Source of the DNA: Hydrogenobaculum sp. 3684
GTDB lineage: Bacteria > Aquificota > Aquificia > Aquificales > Aquificaceae
DNA: 64,000 nt
Assembly (NCBI RefSeq): GCF_000213785.1
Contig: NC_015557.1
Location: forward strand, 868,001 to 932,000
Direction: 5' to 3'
Part shown: positions 7,166 to 16,071 of the stretch, piece after piece
Position numbering within the stretch: the stretch's first letter is position 1
Layout: each line of letters opens with the position of its first letter
Translations under genes and position numbers: made by a program
The notes under the pieces: generated by a model
What the model saw: only the letters and a program-made list of their open reading frames with translations
Database searches by the model: none
Told to the model about the DNA's origin: nothing

Positions 7166-8008
7166 TTATAAAGGTCTTATTTCTGCCTTGAAATCCATCA
7201 TGGGCGCTTGGTATAGGCTTGAGGTAACCAGTGCATCTACACCAGTACCAGCATACTGCTCTACATTTGACATATTTATACCGCCAGCCGCTAAAATAAC
7301 CATTTCTGGTTTTATAGATTTTATGTGTCTTACAGCCTTTTCTAAAAGATCAGGGTTAAGTTTATCAAATTGTATCATATCAACTATATCTATAAAGCCT
7401 AAAGCCTCTTCCAAGGAAGAAACTTCTACGCATACTTTATGTTCTTTTGCTCTTTGCTTTAAAATTTTAATGGCTTTTACCAAATCTTCATGGGTCTTAA
7501 AAAATACCTTATGTTGATCGAAAATCAATATACTTTCAGATAAACCAAGCCTATGAGGGATTGCTCCACCTATCAAAATAGATTTTATAGTTAAACCTTT
7601 GTTAAAGCCTATCAATTTTCTAGTAGTGGCTATTTCTATGTCTTCTCTTACGCTTTTAGCTTTTCTTACCATTTCGTAGGTTTGTGTAGCTATACCAGAC
7701 ATATACTCTAATATATTTAGACATATTCTCCAGGCTTTATGTATATCTTTTGCATCTCCTGATGCTTCAAAAAACGTTTCCTCAGATTTTAAAACACTAC
7801 CAGACGGCTTAACAAAATTTATTTGTAGGTTTAACTTTTCGGCTATCCTCGCAGCTTCTTCTGTACCACAAAGAACACATTCTTTTTTTCTATTGGATAT
7901 AGCTATGCTGGCAGAAGATTTTATATTTAAAAGTTCTGTTGTTATATCCCAATAAGGAACATCATCCTTGATAAAATTATCTATTTCTTCATCTGTTATA
8001 TATATCAT
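7166..8008 (-). CDS. modD: ModD, NadC-like phosphoribosyltransferase-family protein of Mo clusters
   Basis: About 280 residues homologous to quinolinate phosphoribosyltransferase (NadC): an N-terminal IYITDEEIDNFIKDDVPYWDITT, a central ATTRK, HRLGLSESILIFDQH, and LAAGGINMSNVEQYAGTGVDAL near the end. The wording of these motifs and the position beside mod genes fit ModD, a NadC paralogue of unclear function found with molybdate transport genes. ATG 8008 is chosen over a TTG at 8020. No clear ribosome binding site is present, and the terminator of the upstream gene lies directly before it. Confidence 0.75.
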   Translation of the reverse strand: MIYITDEEIDNFIKDDVPYWDITTELLNIKSSASIAISNRKKECVLCGTEEAARIAEKLNLQINFVKPSGSVLKSEETFFEASGDAKDIHKAWRICLNILEYMSGIATQTYEMVRKAKSVREDIEIATTRKLIGFNKGLTIKSILIGGAIPHRLGLSESILIFDQHKVFFKTHEDLVKAIKILKQRAKEHKVCVEVSSLEEALGFIDIVDMIQFDKLNPDLLEKAVRHIKSIKPEMVILAAGGINMSNVEQYAGTGVDALVTSSLYQAPMMDFKAEIRPL

Positions 8009-8010
8009 AT

Positions 8011-8049
8011 AAAAACCCAAGACCGGCGGTTAAACCGGCCATAGGGCTT
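8011..8049 (-). terminator. Intrinsic terminator of the LysM protein gene
   Basis: In the minus-strand transcript an outer AAGCCC/GGGTTT pairing encloses a GC-rich CCGG/CCGG stem, followed by TTTTT (complement of 8011-8015). It lies between the LysM gene stop and the modD start. Confidence 0.6.
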
Positions 8050-8070
8050 TGGCTTTATGAAAACTTACGA

Positions 8071-8760
8071 TTATTTCTTCTTGGCTTTCTTAGCTGCAGC
8101 TTTAGCTTTTTCGTGAGCTTTTTTGGCGGTTTTTGCCATGTGTTTGGCGTGAGATTTTACTTCTACTGGTTTGCCGTTGAGTATACATAGAGGGTTGCGT
8201 TTTCTGTCTTTGTACTTGAGTGTCCAGTAGTTGAACTCACGTCTTGCCCTTGCCTTTTCTGCTGGTGTGAGGTGTACTAAGTATCTTAGCCTCATGCCTA
8301 CCCTTAATATCCATGGGTCTCTACCTATGGCTCTTCTGTTTAGGTCATAGATTGATGGCCAATATACTTGGGTACCGTAAATCCTTTGAGCTATTGTAGA
8401 AAGAGTATCGCATGGTTTTACTCTGTAATAACCGTACATAGCGTGTGGTTTTACTATTGGCTTACTTACTGGAGGTGGTGGAGGTGGTGGTGTTTGTGGT
8501 GGTGGAGGTGGAGGTGGTGGAGGTGGAGGTGGTGGAGGTGGGGGTGGTGGAGGTGGTGGAGGGGCTGGTTTGTGCTCTTCTTTACCAAGAGCTTTGATCT
8601 TGTTGATGTCAATACATGTAATCCAATAAGCGCCATTGTTACAGGTGTCTGGTTCTGGGTTTAAATACACACCTGCTCCTTCATTTCCGTGCGCGCTTGC
8701 TGCATAAAGCATGAACCCCAGTCCTATGGCTGGTGCCAGCATTGTAAGAAACCTATTCAT
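8071..8760 (-). CDS. Secreted LysM protein with a long polyproline linker
   Basis: 229 residues. There is a signal peptide (about 1-23). Then comes a tract of more than 30 prolines broken only by QT (about 60-95), and a LysM domain (YRVKPCDTLSTIAQRIYGTQVYWPSIYDLNR, about 110-155) that binds peptidoglycan. The C-terminal tail is rich in Lys and Ala. Probably a cell-wall-attached periplasmic or surface protein, with proline as a rigid spacer and a basic tail that could bind polyanions. A GGAGG ribosome binding site precedes ATG 8760. It is monocistronic with its own terminator. No enzyme domain is visible. Confidence 0.75.
   Translation of the reverse strand: MNRFLTMLAPAIGLGFMLYAASAHGNEGAGVYLNPEPDTCNNGAYWITCIDINKIKALGKEEHKPAPPPPPPPPPPPPPPPPPPPPPPQTPPPPPPPVSKPIVKPHAMYGYYRVKPCDTLSTIAQRIYGTQVYWPSIYDLNRRAIGRDPWILRVGMRLRYLVHLTPAEKARARREFNYWTLKYKDRKRNPLCILNGKPVEVKSHAKHMAKTAKKAHEKAKAAAKKAKKK
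8471..8574 (+). repeat. G-rich GGT/GGA triplet tract (polyproline codons on the other strand)
   Basis: About 104 bp of almost uninterrupted GGT, GGA and GGG triplets on the plus strand, encoding the polyproline linker on the minus strand. It has many closely spaced GG runs in an otherwise AT-rich genome. Length change by slippage would stay in frame when whole codons change. Confidence 0.8.
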
Positions 8761-8918
8761 AGCTTTCTCCTCCTTTAACTAAAGTATAGCATCTAATACT
8801 GCCTTTGTCAAGCTATATATATTATATCGTAATTTTATAAAAAAAGTATAAACTTTTTATAAATATATTTAATGATATATATTATACTGTTTTAAAGCTT
8901 TTAGAAAAAATACTATGT

Positions 8919-8924
8919 TATAAT
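8919..8924 (+). promoter_or_regulatory. -10 box of carA
   Basis: TATAAT lies 9 nt before the carA ATG, with no Shine-Dalgarno sequence between. The leader can be only a few nucleotides long. Confidence 0.5.
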
Positions 8925-8933
8925 AAGCTTTTA

Positions 8934-9995
8934 ATGAAAGCAATCTTATGTCTTGAAGATGGTACATATTTTATAGGCAAATCCTTTGGTAAAACTGGTG
9001 AATGTTTTGGAGAAGTGGTATTTAACACAGCCATCACAGGTTATCAAGAGATTATAACAGATCCCTCTTACAAAGGCCAAATAGTAGTGATGACAAACCC
9101 CCAGATAGGAAACTACGGCGTAAACAACAACGATGTAGAATCAGACTCCCCAAAAGTTGCAGGTTTTGTAGTAAGGGAAATATCAAAAATAGATAGCAAT
9201 CATACGTCTATAGACACTCTATCCTCTTATCTTGAAAAGCACAACATAGTAGGTATATCAAATATAGATACAAGGGCTTTGGTAAAAATACTACGAGAAA
9301 GGGGCGTTACCAGAGGATTTATATCTACTATAGACCTAAAGCCAAAAGTTATATACGAAAAAGTGAAAATGGTAAAAGATATATCTTCTCTTGATTTGGT
9401 ATCTGAGGTCACTACAGATAAAATTTATACAGTTCATGCTTATAAAAGCTCAAAACACTTTGTATTGGTGGATTTTGGTGTAAAACAAAGTATAATAAAA
9501 TATCTTGTAGAAAATGACATCACCTGCACAGTAGTACCAGCAAACACACCAAAAGAAGATATAGAAGCTATGAATCCAGATGCAGTGTTTTTATCAAATG
9601 GACCCGGAGACCCAGCAAATGTACTAAATGGTATTGCCATAGCCAAACATTTTTTTGGGAAAAAGCCTGTATTTGGAATATGCCTTGGTCATCAAATCAT
9701 GTCTTTGGCAATCGGAGCTAAAACTTACAAGTTAAAATTTGGGCATCACGGAGCCAATCATCCTGTCAAGGATATGAGAAACAATAGAGTGATGATAACT
9801 TCTCAAAATCACAATTACGCCGTAGAAGATTTACCAGATTTTATGGAAGTCACACATATAAACCTTTTAGACAACACCATAGAGGGTATGATCCACAAAA
9901 ATATACCTTATTATTCTGTGCAATTTCACCCAGAGGCCTCACCAGGTCCTCACGATGCTCTTTATATATTTAAAGAGTTCAAAGATATGGCTTAA
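8934..9995 (+). CDS. carA: Carbamoyl-phosphate synthase small chain
   Basis: 353 residues. The N-terminal CarA domain (AILCLEDGTYFIGKSFG, TGYQEIITDPSY, NYGVN) is followed by a class I glutamine amidotransferase domain with the GICLGHQ nucleophile elbow (Cys) and a C-terminal HPE (SVQFHPEASPGP). It releases ammonia from glutamine for carbamoyl phosphate, feeding arginine (argF at 54827) and pyrimidine synthesis. The large subunit is not in the window. An MFS transporter gene starts directly after the stop. Confidence 0.95.
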   Translation: MKAILCLEDGTYFIGKSFGKTGECFGEVVFNTAITGYQEIITDPSYKGQIVVMTNPQIGNYGVNNNDVESDSPKVAGFVVREISKIDSNHTSIDTLSSYLEKHNIVGISNIDTRALVKILRERGVTRGFISTIDLKPKVIYEKVKMVKDISSLDLVSEVTTDKIYTVHAYKSSKHFVLVDFGVKQSIIKYLVENDITCTVVPANTPKEDIEAMNPDAVFLSNGPGDPANVLNGIAIAKHFFGKKPVFGICLGHQIMSLAIGAKTYKLKFGHHGANHPVKDMRNNRVMITSQNHNYAVEDLPDFMEVTHINLLDNTIEGMIHKNIPYYSVQFHPEASPGPHDALYIFKEFKDMA

Positions 9996-11141
9996 ATGTA
10001 TAAAAACATAGCTTATATTTCTATATTTAGGGTTTTAAGGGGTATCGCTGGTGGGATTATTATGGTGGTTTTCCCTTACCTTATTTTAAAAGATTTCCAT
10101 AAAAGCATAGGATACTTAGGGATTATATACGCTTTGGCTACCATCTCAACAGCGCTTTTATCTGTGGTGGGCGGTGTAATAGCGGATGTGTGGCATAGGA
10201 AAAACGCCGTTATATTGATATCTTTGCTTTTACCTATCAGTGGGATACTTGTTTATTTTAAGGCTTCTTACGTGATTGCTTTTTTAAGTGCTGTTTTAGG
10301 TGGATATTCTGCTACTGGTTCTTTAATGAGCGGTGGGGTTGGTGGGGCTGTGATGCCTATGGTAAACGCTTTAGCCACAGATATAATTCCAAAAGAAAAA
10401 AGAGTGTTTGCCTATTCTGTATTCACTTTCCTAACAGGTATATCTGGGGCCTTTGGAGCTTATTTGGTAAAATATATTCCAAACGATAAGGATGCTTTCT
10501 TGATAGCCTCTTTGCTGTCTTTTGTTGGCATACTTTTCATAATACCTATAGACGCCTATCACAAAAAAGGTCGGATAGATACTCTTACCAGTAAAAAAAC
10601 CATAGGTCAGTTTTCGGTAGTAGGGTTTTTAAACGGCTTTTCCCAAGGGCTTATAACACCATTTTTGATTCCATTTTTTATAATAGTTTATCATATAAAA
10701 AAATCAGATATGGCCTCCTGGGCTTTTGTGGGCGGAGTTTTGGCTTCTTTTGCACCCCTTTTTGCCAACATATTGTATAGACATCTTGGTAATCTTAAAA
10801 GTATAATACTTACAAGAACCATAGGCACTCTAATGATATTTTTTATGCCACTTGTAAAAAACCTATACATAGATTTGATCCTTTATAGCCTTTATCCTTC
10901 TTTTAGAGTATTGGCGCTTCCAATCCAGCAATCCATGATGAGTGAGATGGTGGACGCTTCCGAAATGGCGAGGGCTTTTAGCCTAAATCAAATATCAAGA
11001 TTGGGAGCTTCATCGATTGGAACGTTTTTAACGAGCTTTTTATGGGAGCTTTCATATGTGGGTTTACCGTTTTTTATATATTCGTCTATTATGGCTTTTA
11101 ATATATTTTTATATAAAAAATTCTTTGGAAACAAAGAATGA
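9996..11141 (+). CDS. Major facilitator superfamily transporter
   Basis: 381 residues with about 12 hydrophobic segments. The loop 2-3 region reads GGVIADVWHRKNAVIL, the MFS signature form (GxxaDxxxRK). Inner-membrane secondary transporter, substrate unknown. It begins on the base after the carA stop and has no own ribosome binding site, so translation likely depends on carA. It ends one base before the convergent FlgO-like gene. Confidence 0.8.
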   Translation: MYKNIAYISIFRVLRGIAGGIIMVVFPYLILKDFHKSIGYLGIIYALATISTALLSVVGGVIADVWHRKNAVILISLLLPISGILVYFKASYVIAFLSAVLGGYSATGSLMSGGVGGAVMPMVNALATDIIPKEKRVFAYSVFTFLTGISGAFGAYLVKYIPNDKDAFLIASLLSFVGILFIIPIDAYHKKGRIDTLTSKKTIGQFSVVGFLNGFSQGLITPFLIPFFIIVYHIKKSDMASWAFVGGVLASFAPLFANILYRHLGNLKSIILTRTIGTLMIFFMPLVKNLYIDLILYSLYPSFRVLALPIQQSMMSEMVDASEMARAFSLNQISRLGASSIGTFLTSFLWELSYVGLPFFIYSSIMAFNIFLYKKFFGNKE

Positions 11142-11714
11142 CTATTCGTCGTGGAGTTCTCTTATCTCGTCGTTAACTGGTATTTCATCCGTATAAGCTT
11201 TGTCTATGTTGCCTGTTCTTAGGTTTATAAGTCTCGTGTATACTATGAGCTGATGTCTTGTAAGTGTATACATCCCTTGGTATATGTAAGAGGTTCTAAA
11301 TTTTGTCCTCAAATCGTTTACATTGGAAGAAAGAGCTACATCACCATGGGAATTTACCGTCACATACTTGGATAAATTTATTTCTATGATTTTCACATGA
11401 CATTCTCTTATAAGAGCATCTTTAAAAAGCTCTGTTAGTGTTTTACCCAAAGCGCTCGTATAGTTTATGTTGTTTGAATCCACATAAGTCATTACAGCCA
11501 CCACAGGTATAGTATAAGTTTTGTTATATACTTTGAATGTTGGACATGTATGATAAGCCATCCTGTCTGCAAGATATTTTAAGGGAGCTTTAGATTTTTC
11601 TATGCCAAATTTGTAGGCTTCATAGTTTATCGTAGAGGTTATAGAAGAGCAACTTAAATTTATAGCAGAAATTATTAAAATAGGTAAAAACTTTAAGAGC
11701 TTTTTGTATTGCAT
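11142..11714 (-). CDS. FlgO-like lipoprotein
   Basis: About 190 residues from ATG 11714: a hydrophobic signal ending in ...INLSC, a possible though imperfect lipobox, then a domain with YTSALGKTLTELFKDAL, ...VALSSNVNDLR and a YIYQGMYTLTRHQLIVYTRLINLRTGNI block. This resembles the FlgO family of outer-membrane flagellar accessory proteins. A longer frame reaches 11762, but its first 16 residues are not signal-like. The start lies within the 3' end of pth (22-bp overlap). Other flagellar genes are at 28-30 kb and 38.5 kb. Confidence 0.55.
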   Translation of the reverse strand: MQYKKLLKFLPILIISAINLSCSSITSTINYEAYKFGIEKSKAPLKYLADRMAYHTCPTFKVYNKTYTIPVVAVMTYVDSNNINYTSALGKTLTELFKDALIRECHVKIIEINLSKYVTVNSHGDVALSSNVNDLRTKFRTSYIYQGMYTLTRHQLIVYTRLINLRTGNIDKAYTDEIPVNDEIRELHDE

Positions 11715-12259
11715 AAAGTCATAACATACTCTAAAGGCTCTTCTAAGCTTCTTATAGCGCATTCGCTAGCTTTCTCTATCGTCTTTTTTACAATAGGCGT
11801 ATCTTTGTATTCAAAAGGACTTAAAACGTAGTTTGTGACCTCTTCTTTTGAAGCTGGTCTTCCTATGCCTATTCTAAGCCTAGGAAAATCTTGGGTTCTT
11901 AACTCCCTTATAATAGACTCCACTCCGTTGTGACCTCCAGAACCTCCGTTTGGCTTAATTTTTATAGTGCCTATAGGTAAATCCATGTCATCGTATATTA
12001 CAAGTATATCACTCGGCGCTATCTTTGTTTTTTCCACAAACTGCCTAAGTGCTATACCAGAGTTGTTCATAAAGGTTTGTGGTTTTATAAGATATACATC
12101 TTTCTCTTTTATATGAAAAACTATAGACATATATTTTTCTATTGGATTTTTTAAATGCAATTTAAAAGCTATTTCGTCTATTACTTTAAAACCTATGTTG
12201 TGCTTGGTGTCTTTGTATTTGGGGCCTGGGTTTCCAAGCCCCACTAAAGCTTTTATCAT
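11693..12259 (-). CDS. pth: Peptidyl-tRNA hydrolase
   Basis: 188 residues, normal length. It starts KALVGLGNPGPKYKDTKHNIGF, with the catalytic His in the HN pair, and has FMNNSG, DDMDLPIGTIKIKPNGGSGGHNG and RLRIGIGRP. It recycles peptidyl-tRNA released from ribosomes. The start overlaps the rplY stop (TAATG), a pairing of L25 and Pth common in bacteria. Confidence 0.95.
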   Translation of the reverse strand: MIKALVGLGNPGPKYKDTKHNIGFKVIDEIAFKLHLKNPIEKYMSIVFHIKEKDVYLIKPQTFMNNSGIALRQFVEKTKIAPSDILVIYDDMDLPIGTIKIKPNGGSGGHNGVESIIRELRTQDFPRLRIGIGRPASKEEVTNYVLSPFEYKDTPIVKKTIEKASECAIRSLEEPLEYVMTLCNTKSS

Positions 12260-12852
12260 TATTTGGTAGCAGCTTCTTGAGCTTGTTCTTCTTCGCCTTC
12301 TTTAGTTTCTTCTGGTTCTGCCACTACAAGCACCACTTCTTCCGGATCTTCCATCAACCTACAATTTGCCGGTATATTTAAATCTTTAACGTGCAAAACT
12401 CCGCCTAAACCTACGCCTGATATATCTACAACAATTTTGTCTGGTATTTCTCTTGGATTTACCTTTAACTCTATGCTGTGAAGGTGTATTTCAAGGGTAC
12501 CGCCAAGCTCTACACCTTTTGGAGTACCAACAAACTCAAGGGGTACTTCTACATCGGTCTCTGTAACGTTTGATATGTTGTACAAATCTACATGCACCGG
12601 ATTATCTCCAAGCCATCCGTATTGAATATCTTTCAACAGGCAAGGCAATACTTCGTTACCAAGCTTTGCTTCTATCAAAAACGTAGTACCGTGAGGCATG
12701 GCTGCTAGGTCTTTTATTCTCATGTAAGCGTGTATATTTTGGACGCCTTTGCCGTAGATCTCTACAGGCACAAGCCCTTCTTTTCTCTTGCTTTTTTTAT
12801 CACCTTTTGTAGAAGCTTCTCTTTCTAAAAGCTCAATACTAACCCTTTTCAT
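12259..12852 (-). CDS. rplY: Ribosomal protein L25, long (Ctc) form
   Basis: About 197 residues. The N-terminal L25 domain (SIELLEREASTKGDKKSKRKEGLVPVEIYGKG) binds 5S rRNA. A TL5/Ctc C-terminal beta domain follows (VEVPLEFVGTPKGVELGGTLEIHLHSIELKV) with an acidic Glu-rich tail. ATG 12852 follows an AAGGAG site, so the three residues upstream are dropped. First gene of the rplY-pth-flgO-like unit. Confidence 0.93.
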   Translation of the reverse strand: MKRVSIELLEREASTKGDKKSKRKEGLVPVEIYGKGVQNIHAYMRIKDLAAMPHGTTFLIEAKLGNEVLPCLLKDIQYGWLGDNPVHVDLYNISNVTETDVEVPLEFVGTPKGVELGGTLEIHLHSIELKVNPREIPDKIVVDISGVGLGGVLHVKDLNIPANCRLMEDPEEVVLVVAEPEETKEGEEEQAQEAATK

Positions 12853-12890
12853 AACAATCACTCCTTCTATAGAAAGTTTTCAAGCTATAT

Positions 12891-12896
12891 ATTATA
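12891..12896 (-). promoter_or_regulatory. -10 box of the rplY operon
   Basis: On the minus strand TATAAT (12896-12891) is followed by a leader of about 30 nt with an AAGGAG site. It lies back to back with the rsmG -10 box at 12903-12908, so the divergent promoters overlap. Confidence 0.5.
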
Positions 12897-12902
12897 GCAT
12901 AA

Positions 12903-12908
12903 TATAAT
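12903..12908 (+). promoter_or_regulatory. -10 box of rsmG, leaderless spacing
   Basis: TATAAT ends exactly 6 nt before ATG 12915, and no Shine-Dalgarno sequence is present. Transcription should start at or next to the A of the start codon. Confidence 0.6.
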
Positions 12909-12914
12909 TAACTT

Positions 12915-13445
12915 ATGAATAGAGATAAAGCTTACGAAATATATATAAATGAAATCCTAAAATGGAACAAGGTACATAAGCTTATATCAAAAGCCGATGA
13001 ATCAAAGATTTTTGAAAGACACATAAAAGACGCTGAAGAGATATTTTACAAATTAAAAGATTTTGATATAAAAGAAATAGCAGATGTAGGAGCTGGAGCT
13101 GGTTTTTTAGGTGTGGTGTTTTCTATCCTTGATAAGGATCTAAAAGTTAGTCTAATAGAAGTTGTGGCAAAAAAATGTGCTTTTTTAGAGCATATAAAAG
13201 TTAAGCTTGGACTAAATTACGAGGTTTTATGCAAAGATGCCACTCGTTTAGAAAAAACCTTTGAAGCCACTATAGAAAGGGCTTTTGGCAAACCCCTTGA
13301 CATAGTAAGTACGATGGAAAAACTATCAAACAAATATACGTTTCTTGTCTTAGGAGAAAACGAGGACCTTAAACCTTTAAAACATTTAGGCTATACACCA
13401 ATTAAGCTATCAAAGGGTTTTTTGGCTTTTAAAAGCCTAAAATAA
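12915..13445 (+). CDS. rsmG: 16S rRNA 7-methylguanosine methyltransferase RsmG (GidB)
   Basis: 176 residues, slightly short for the family. SAM-binding motif IADVGAGAGFLGVVFSI, then VSLIEVVAKKCAFLEHIK, and ATIERAFGKPLDI. It methylates G527 (E. coli numbering) of 16S rRNA. It is the only gene of its unit, and probably leaderless. Confidence 0.9.
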   Translation: MNRDKAYEIYINEILKWNKVHKLISKADESKIFERHIKDAEEIFYKLKDFDIKEIADVGAGAGFLGVVFSILDKDLKVSLIEVVAKKCAFLEHIKVKLGLNYEVLCKDATRLEKTFEATIERAFGKPLDIVSTMEKLSNKYTFLVLGENEDLKPLKHLGYTPIKLSKGFLAFKSLK

Positions 13446-13452
13446 ATAATGT

Positions 13453-13458
13453 TATAAT
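13453..13458 (+). promoter_or_regulatory. -10 box of the 13465 gene, leaderless spacing
   Basis: TATAAT ends exactly 6 nt before ATG 13465. No ribosome binding site is visible. Confidence 0.6.
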
Positions 13459-13464
13459 CATATT

Positions 13465-14991
13465 ATGAAATATTTACCAATAGGCATACAAACATTTAGA
13501 GATATTATAGAAGGTGGTTTTTACTATGTAGATAAAACACATTTTATACCAAAGCTAACGAGTAAATATTATTTTCTATCACGTCCCAGAAGGTTTGGTA
13601 AATCTCTTTTTCTTGATACACTAAAAGAAGCATTTTCTGGCAACAAAGAACTATTTAAAGGGCTATATCTGTACGATAATTGGGATTGGGAGAAAAAGTA
13701 TCCTATTATAAAGCTTGATTTAAGCCAAGCTTATCCTGATACAGAGGAAAATCTTATAAAATCATTAGACTCTTTCCTAAAAGCTGTAGCAAAAGAGCAT
13801 CAAATAACATTAGAAGAAGAGATATTGGGACTAAGATTTAAAGAGCTCATCCAAAAACTATACGAAAAATACAATCAAAAAGTAGTGGTACTTATAGATG
13901 AATACGATAAACCTATACTTGATGTAATAGAAGATATAGAAAAAGCAAGAAGAAATAGAGATATACTAAAAAAGTTTTTTGAGATACTAAAGCCCTCCGA
14001 TCCTTATCTAAAGCTTGCCTTTCTAACAGGTGTATCGAGGTTCTCAAAAGTATCAATCTTTAGCGGTTTAAACCAGCTAAACGATATAACCATAGACCCA
14101 AGCTTTGCCACTGTTTGCGGATATACCCAATCTGAGCTTGAAAGTGTGTTTGAAGACAGATTAAAGGATTTTGATAAAGAAAAGATAAAAGTCTGGTACA
14201 ACGGCTACGCTTGGCTTGGAGAGAGTGTTTACAATCCTTTTGATATATTGCTTTTGTTTGATAAGAAAATGTTTAAACCTTACTGGTTTGAGACAGGGAC
14301 ACCTACATTTCTTATTAAGATGTTTATGAAAAATAGATACTACATCCCAGAGCTTGAAAACCTTGAAGTAGGAGATGAGATTTTGTCAAACCTTGATGTG
14401 GATAATATAAGGGTAGAAAATCTTTTGTTTCAAGCTGGTTATCTTACCATAAAAGAGTTTATGGAAGAAGACGGGGTGTATATACTGTCCTATCCAAACT
14501 TAGAAGTAAGAAAAAGCTTAAACAACGCTCTTCTTTTTTATTTAGATTTCGATGCTAGTAAGATAACAAAAACAGAGTTTAATATAAGACAAATTCTTAA
14601 AGAGAAAAATATAGACAAACTAAAAGATGCTATATACACATTCTTTGCCAGCATCCCACATGATTGGTATAGAAAAAACGATATAGACTCATACGAAGGT
14701 TTTTATGCATCTATCGTATATGCACTTTTCAACGGAGCAGGGCTAAATGTGATAGCAGAAGACAATACAAATAAAGGTCAGATAGATCTAAGTGTCTTTA
14801 ACCAAGACAGCGTTTATATAATAGAGTTTAAGGTGGTAGAAGACAAAGAAGAGGGTTTAGCTCTAAAACAGATAAAAGAAAGAAGATATTATGAGAAGTA
14901 CATGGGTAAGTACAAAGAGATCTATCTAATAGGGATAGAATTTAGCAAAGAGAAGAAGAATATAGTTAGTTTTGAATGGGAGAGGGTATAA
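13465..14991 (+). CDS. AAA-ATPase-like / PD-(D/E)XK nuclease-like protein
   Basis: 508 residues of the family combining an AAA-ATPase-like N-terminal domain ([21 protein letters not shown], then a P-loop variant [15 protein letters not shown], and Walker B VVVLIDEYDKP) with a C-terminal PD-(D/E)XK nuclease-like domain (GLNVIAEDNTNKGQIDLSVF ... IIEFKVV). Function unknown; such genes are multi-copy and often linked to mobile DNA or phage. A second, frameshifted copy lies at 17883 and is nearly identical in the C-terminal two thirds. Confidence 0.85.
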   Translation: MKYLPIGIQTFRDIIEGGFYYVDKTHFIPKLTSKYYFLSRPRRFGKSLFLDTLKEAFSGNKELFKGLYLYDNWDWEKKYPIIKLDLSQAYPDTEENLIKSLDSFLKAVAKEHQITLEEEILGLRFKELIQKLYEKYNQKVVVLIDEYDKPILDVIEDIEKARRNRDILKKFFEILKPSDPYLKLAFLTGVSRFSKVSIFSGLNQLNDITIDPSFATVCGYTQSELESVFEDRLKDFDKEKIKVWYNGYAWLGESVYNPFDILLLFDKKMFKPYWFETGTPTFLIKMFMKNRYYIPELENLEVGDEILSNLDVDNIRVENLLFQAGYLTIKEFMEEDGVYILSYPNLEVRKSLNNALLFYLDFDASKITKTEFNIRQILKEKNIDKLKDAIYTFFASIPHDWYRKNDIDSYEGFYASIVYALFNGAGLNVIAEDNTNKGQIDLSVFNQDSVYIIEFKVVEDKEEGLALKQIKERRYYEKYMGKYKEIYLIGIEFSKEKKNIVSFEWERV

Positions 14992-15125
14992 TTTTTATCT
15001 CCATATCAAGGGTAGAGTTTGCTTATTAAAAAAGCCAAAAACAAGAAAAAAGAGATTAAATAATCTTTGCTTAAAACCCCTGCGTTTTGGACTTTTAACA
15101 TAAATCAAGCTTTAAAAAAACTAAA

Positions 15126-15734
15126 TTATGGCAATATCCTCTTAGCAAACAAAAAATGTCTCGTCAGATAAGGGTCGTTGGCAACATCGTCCACTATCAC
15201 CCTGCCGTATACAGAAGAGGCTTCTATCATCTTGCCGTTTCCTATATATATACCTACATGAGACGGATAGGGAGCGTATGTGGAGAAAAACAGCAAATCT
15301 CCAGGTTTTAGATGATGTCTTACGAGTTTTCCAAGCCTTGCTTGTTCCCTGGCAGTGCGTGGTAAGTTTATACCAAGCTGTCTAAATACATCTTGAGTAA
15401 AAGCCGAACAGTCAATACCATACCTTGAATTACCACCAAATCTATAAGGTATACCAAGATATTGAAAAGCCACTTCTTTTAATCTCTCTATAAAGTTTCT
15501 ATTTATATCTTTATAAGAATAAGACTTTCCGTAGGTTTTGTAAGTGTAAGAAGCGGGGCGAAATCCCCTGTTGGCGTAATCTATGTTTTGTCTTATGTAA
15601 TCGCCTATAATATCGTCGTTTCTTACTCTATAAGTGGCGTTGCTGTATTCATTTATTATGCGCTTTATAGGATCTCCCAAACTTATACTTACACCAAAAG
15701 CCAATATACCAAAAGCAAAAAGCACCTTTTTCAT
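15126..15734 (-). CDS. Secreted NlpC/P60 peptidoglycan endopeptidase
   Basis: About 202 residues from ATG 15734, chosen because of its AGGAGG site. Signal peptide (KKVLFAFGILAFGVSISLG). The C-terminal NlpC/P60 domain has the catalytic Cys (YGIDCSAFTQDVF), the catalytic His (SHVGIYIGNGKMIEAS), and the usual PRTAREQ and LKPGDLLFF motifs. It cleaves peptide stems of peptidoglycan in the periplasm. It is a single gene with a structured leader. Confidence 0.9.
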   Translation of the reverse strand: MKKVLFAFGILAFGVSISLGDPIKRIINEYSNATYRVRNDDIIGDYIRQNIDYANRGFRPASYTYKTYGKSYSYKDINRNFIERLKEVAFQYLGIPYRFGGNSRYGIDCSAFTQDVFRQLGINLPRTAREQARLGKLVRHHLKPGDLLFFSTYAPYPSHVGIYIGNGKMIEASSVYGRVIVDDVANDPYLTRHFLFAKRILP

Positions 15735-16007
15735 AAAACCTCCTCTAAAATTTAGGGTATTGGGGTCCAAAAACCCCTATACCTTGGTCCCTTAACTCGT
15801 AAACGTTATTAAATAAGTTTACCACATAAAGGTTTATTTGTGTATGTCCAAAAGCTTTTAAAAACAAATCCTTGGTTATCCCCTACATTGGTCTGGAAGT
15901 AAGAAGCCCAAGACCCCATATATGTTATCGGCGCAAAGGGTTAGGTCTTTATCTGCAATATATTGATATACATCATATAAAAATATAGATTTTTAGATTA
16001 AAAACAC
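15735..16007. other. Intergenic region with a strong leader hairpin before the NlpC/P60 gene
   Basis: GGTAT-T-GGGG (15756-15765) pairs with CCCC-T-ATACC (15774-15783), a stem of nine pairs with one mismatch, about 20 nt upstream of the NlpC/P60 start in its presumed mRNA leader. GGTCT/AGACC and AAATAA/TTATTT inverted repeats occur further right. No coding frame or known riboswitch was recognised. Confidence 0.4.
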
Positions 16008-16036
16008 TTGACAAAAGGACGATAATGTGATTAAAT
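16008..16036 (+). promoter_or_regulatory. Promoter of the major porin-like gene
   Basis: TTGACA (16008-16013), a 17-nt spacer and TTAAAT (16031-16036). A leader of about 30 nt with an AAAGGAGG site leads to ATG 16072. Confidence 0.65.
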
Positions 16037-16071
16037 TATTTTTAAGAAACCTTTAAAAGGAGGACAAAGCT

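Noticed and set aside
8368-8664. Plus-strand frame rich in Trp, Arg and Gly
   Set aside because: Shadow of the polyproline codons of the LysM gene on the other strand.
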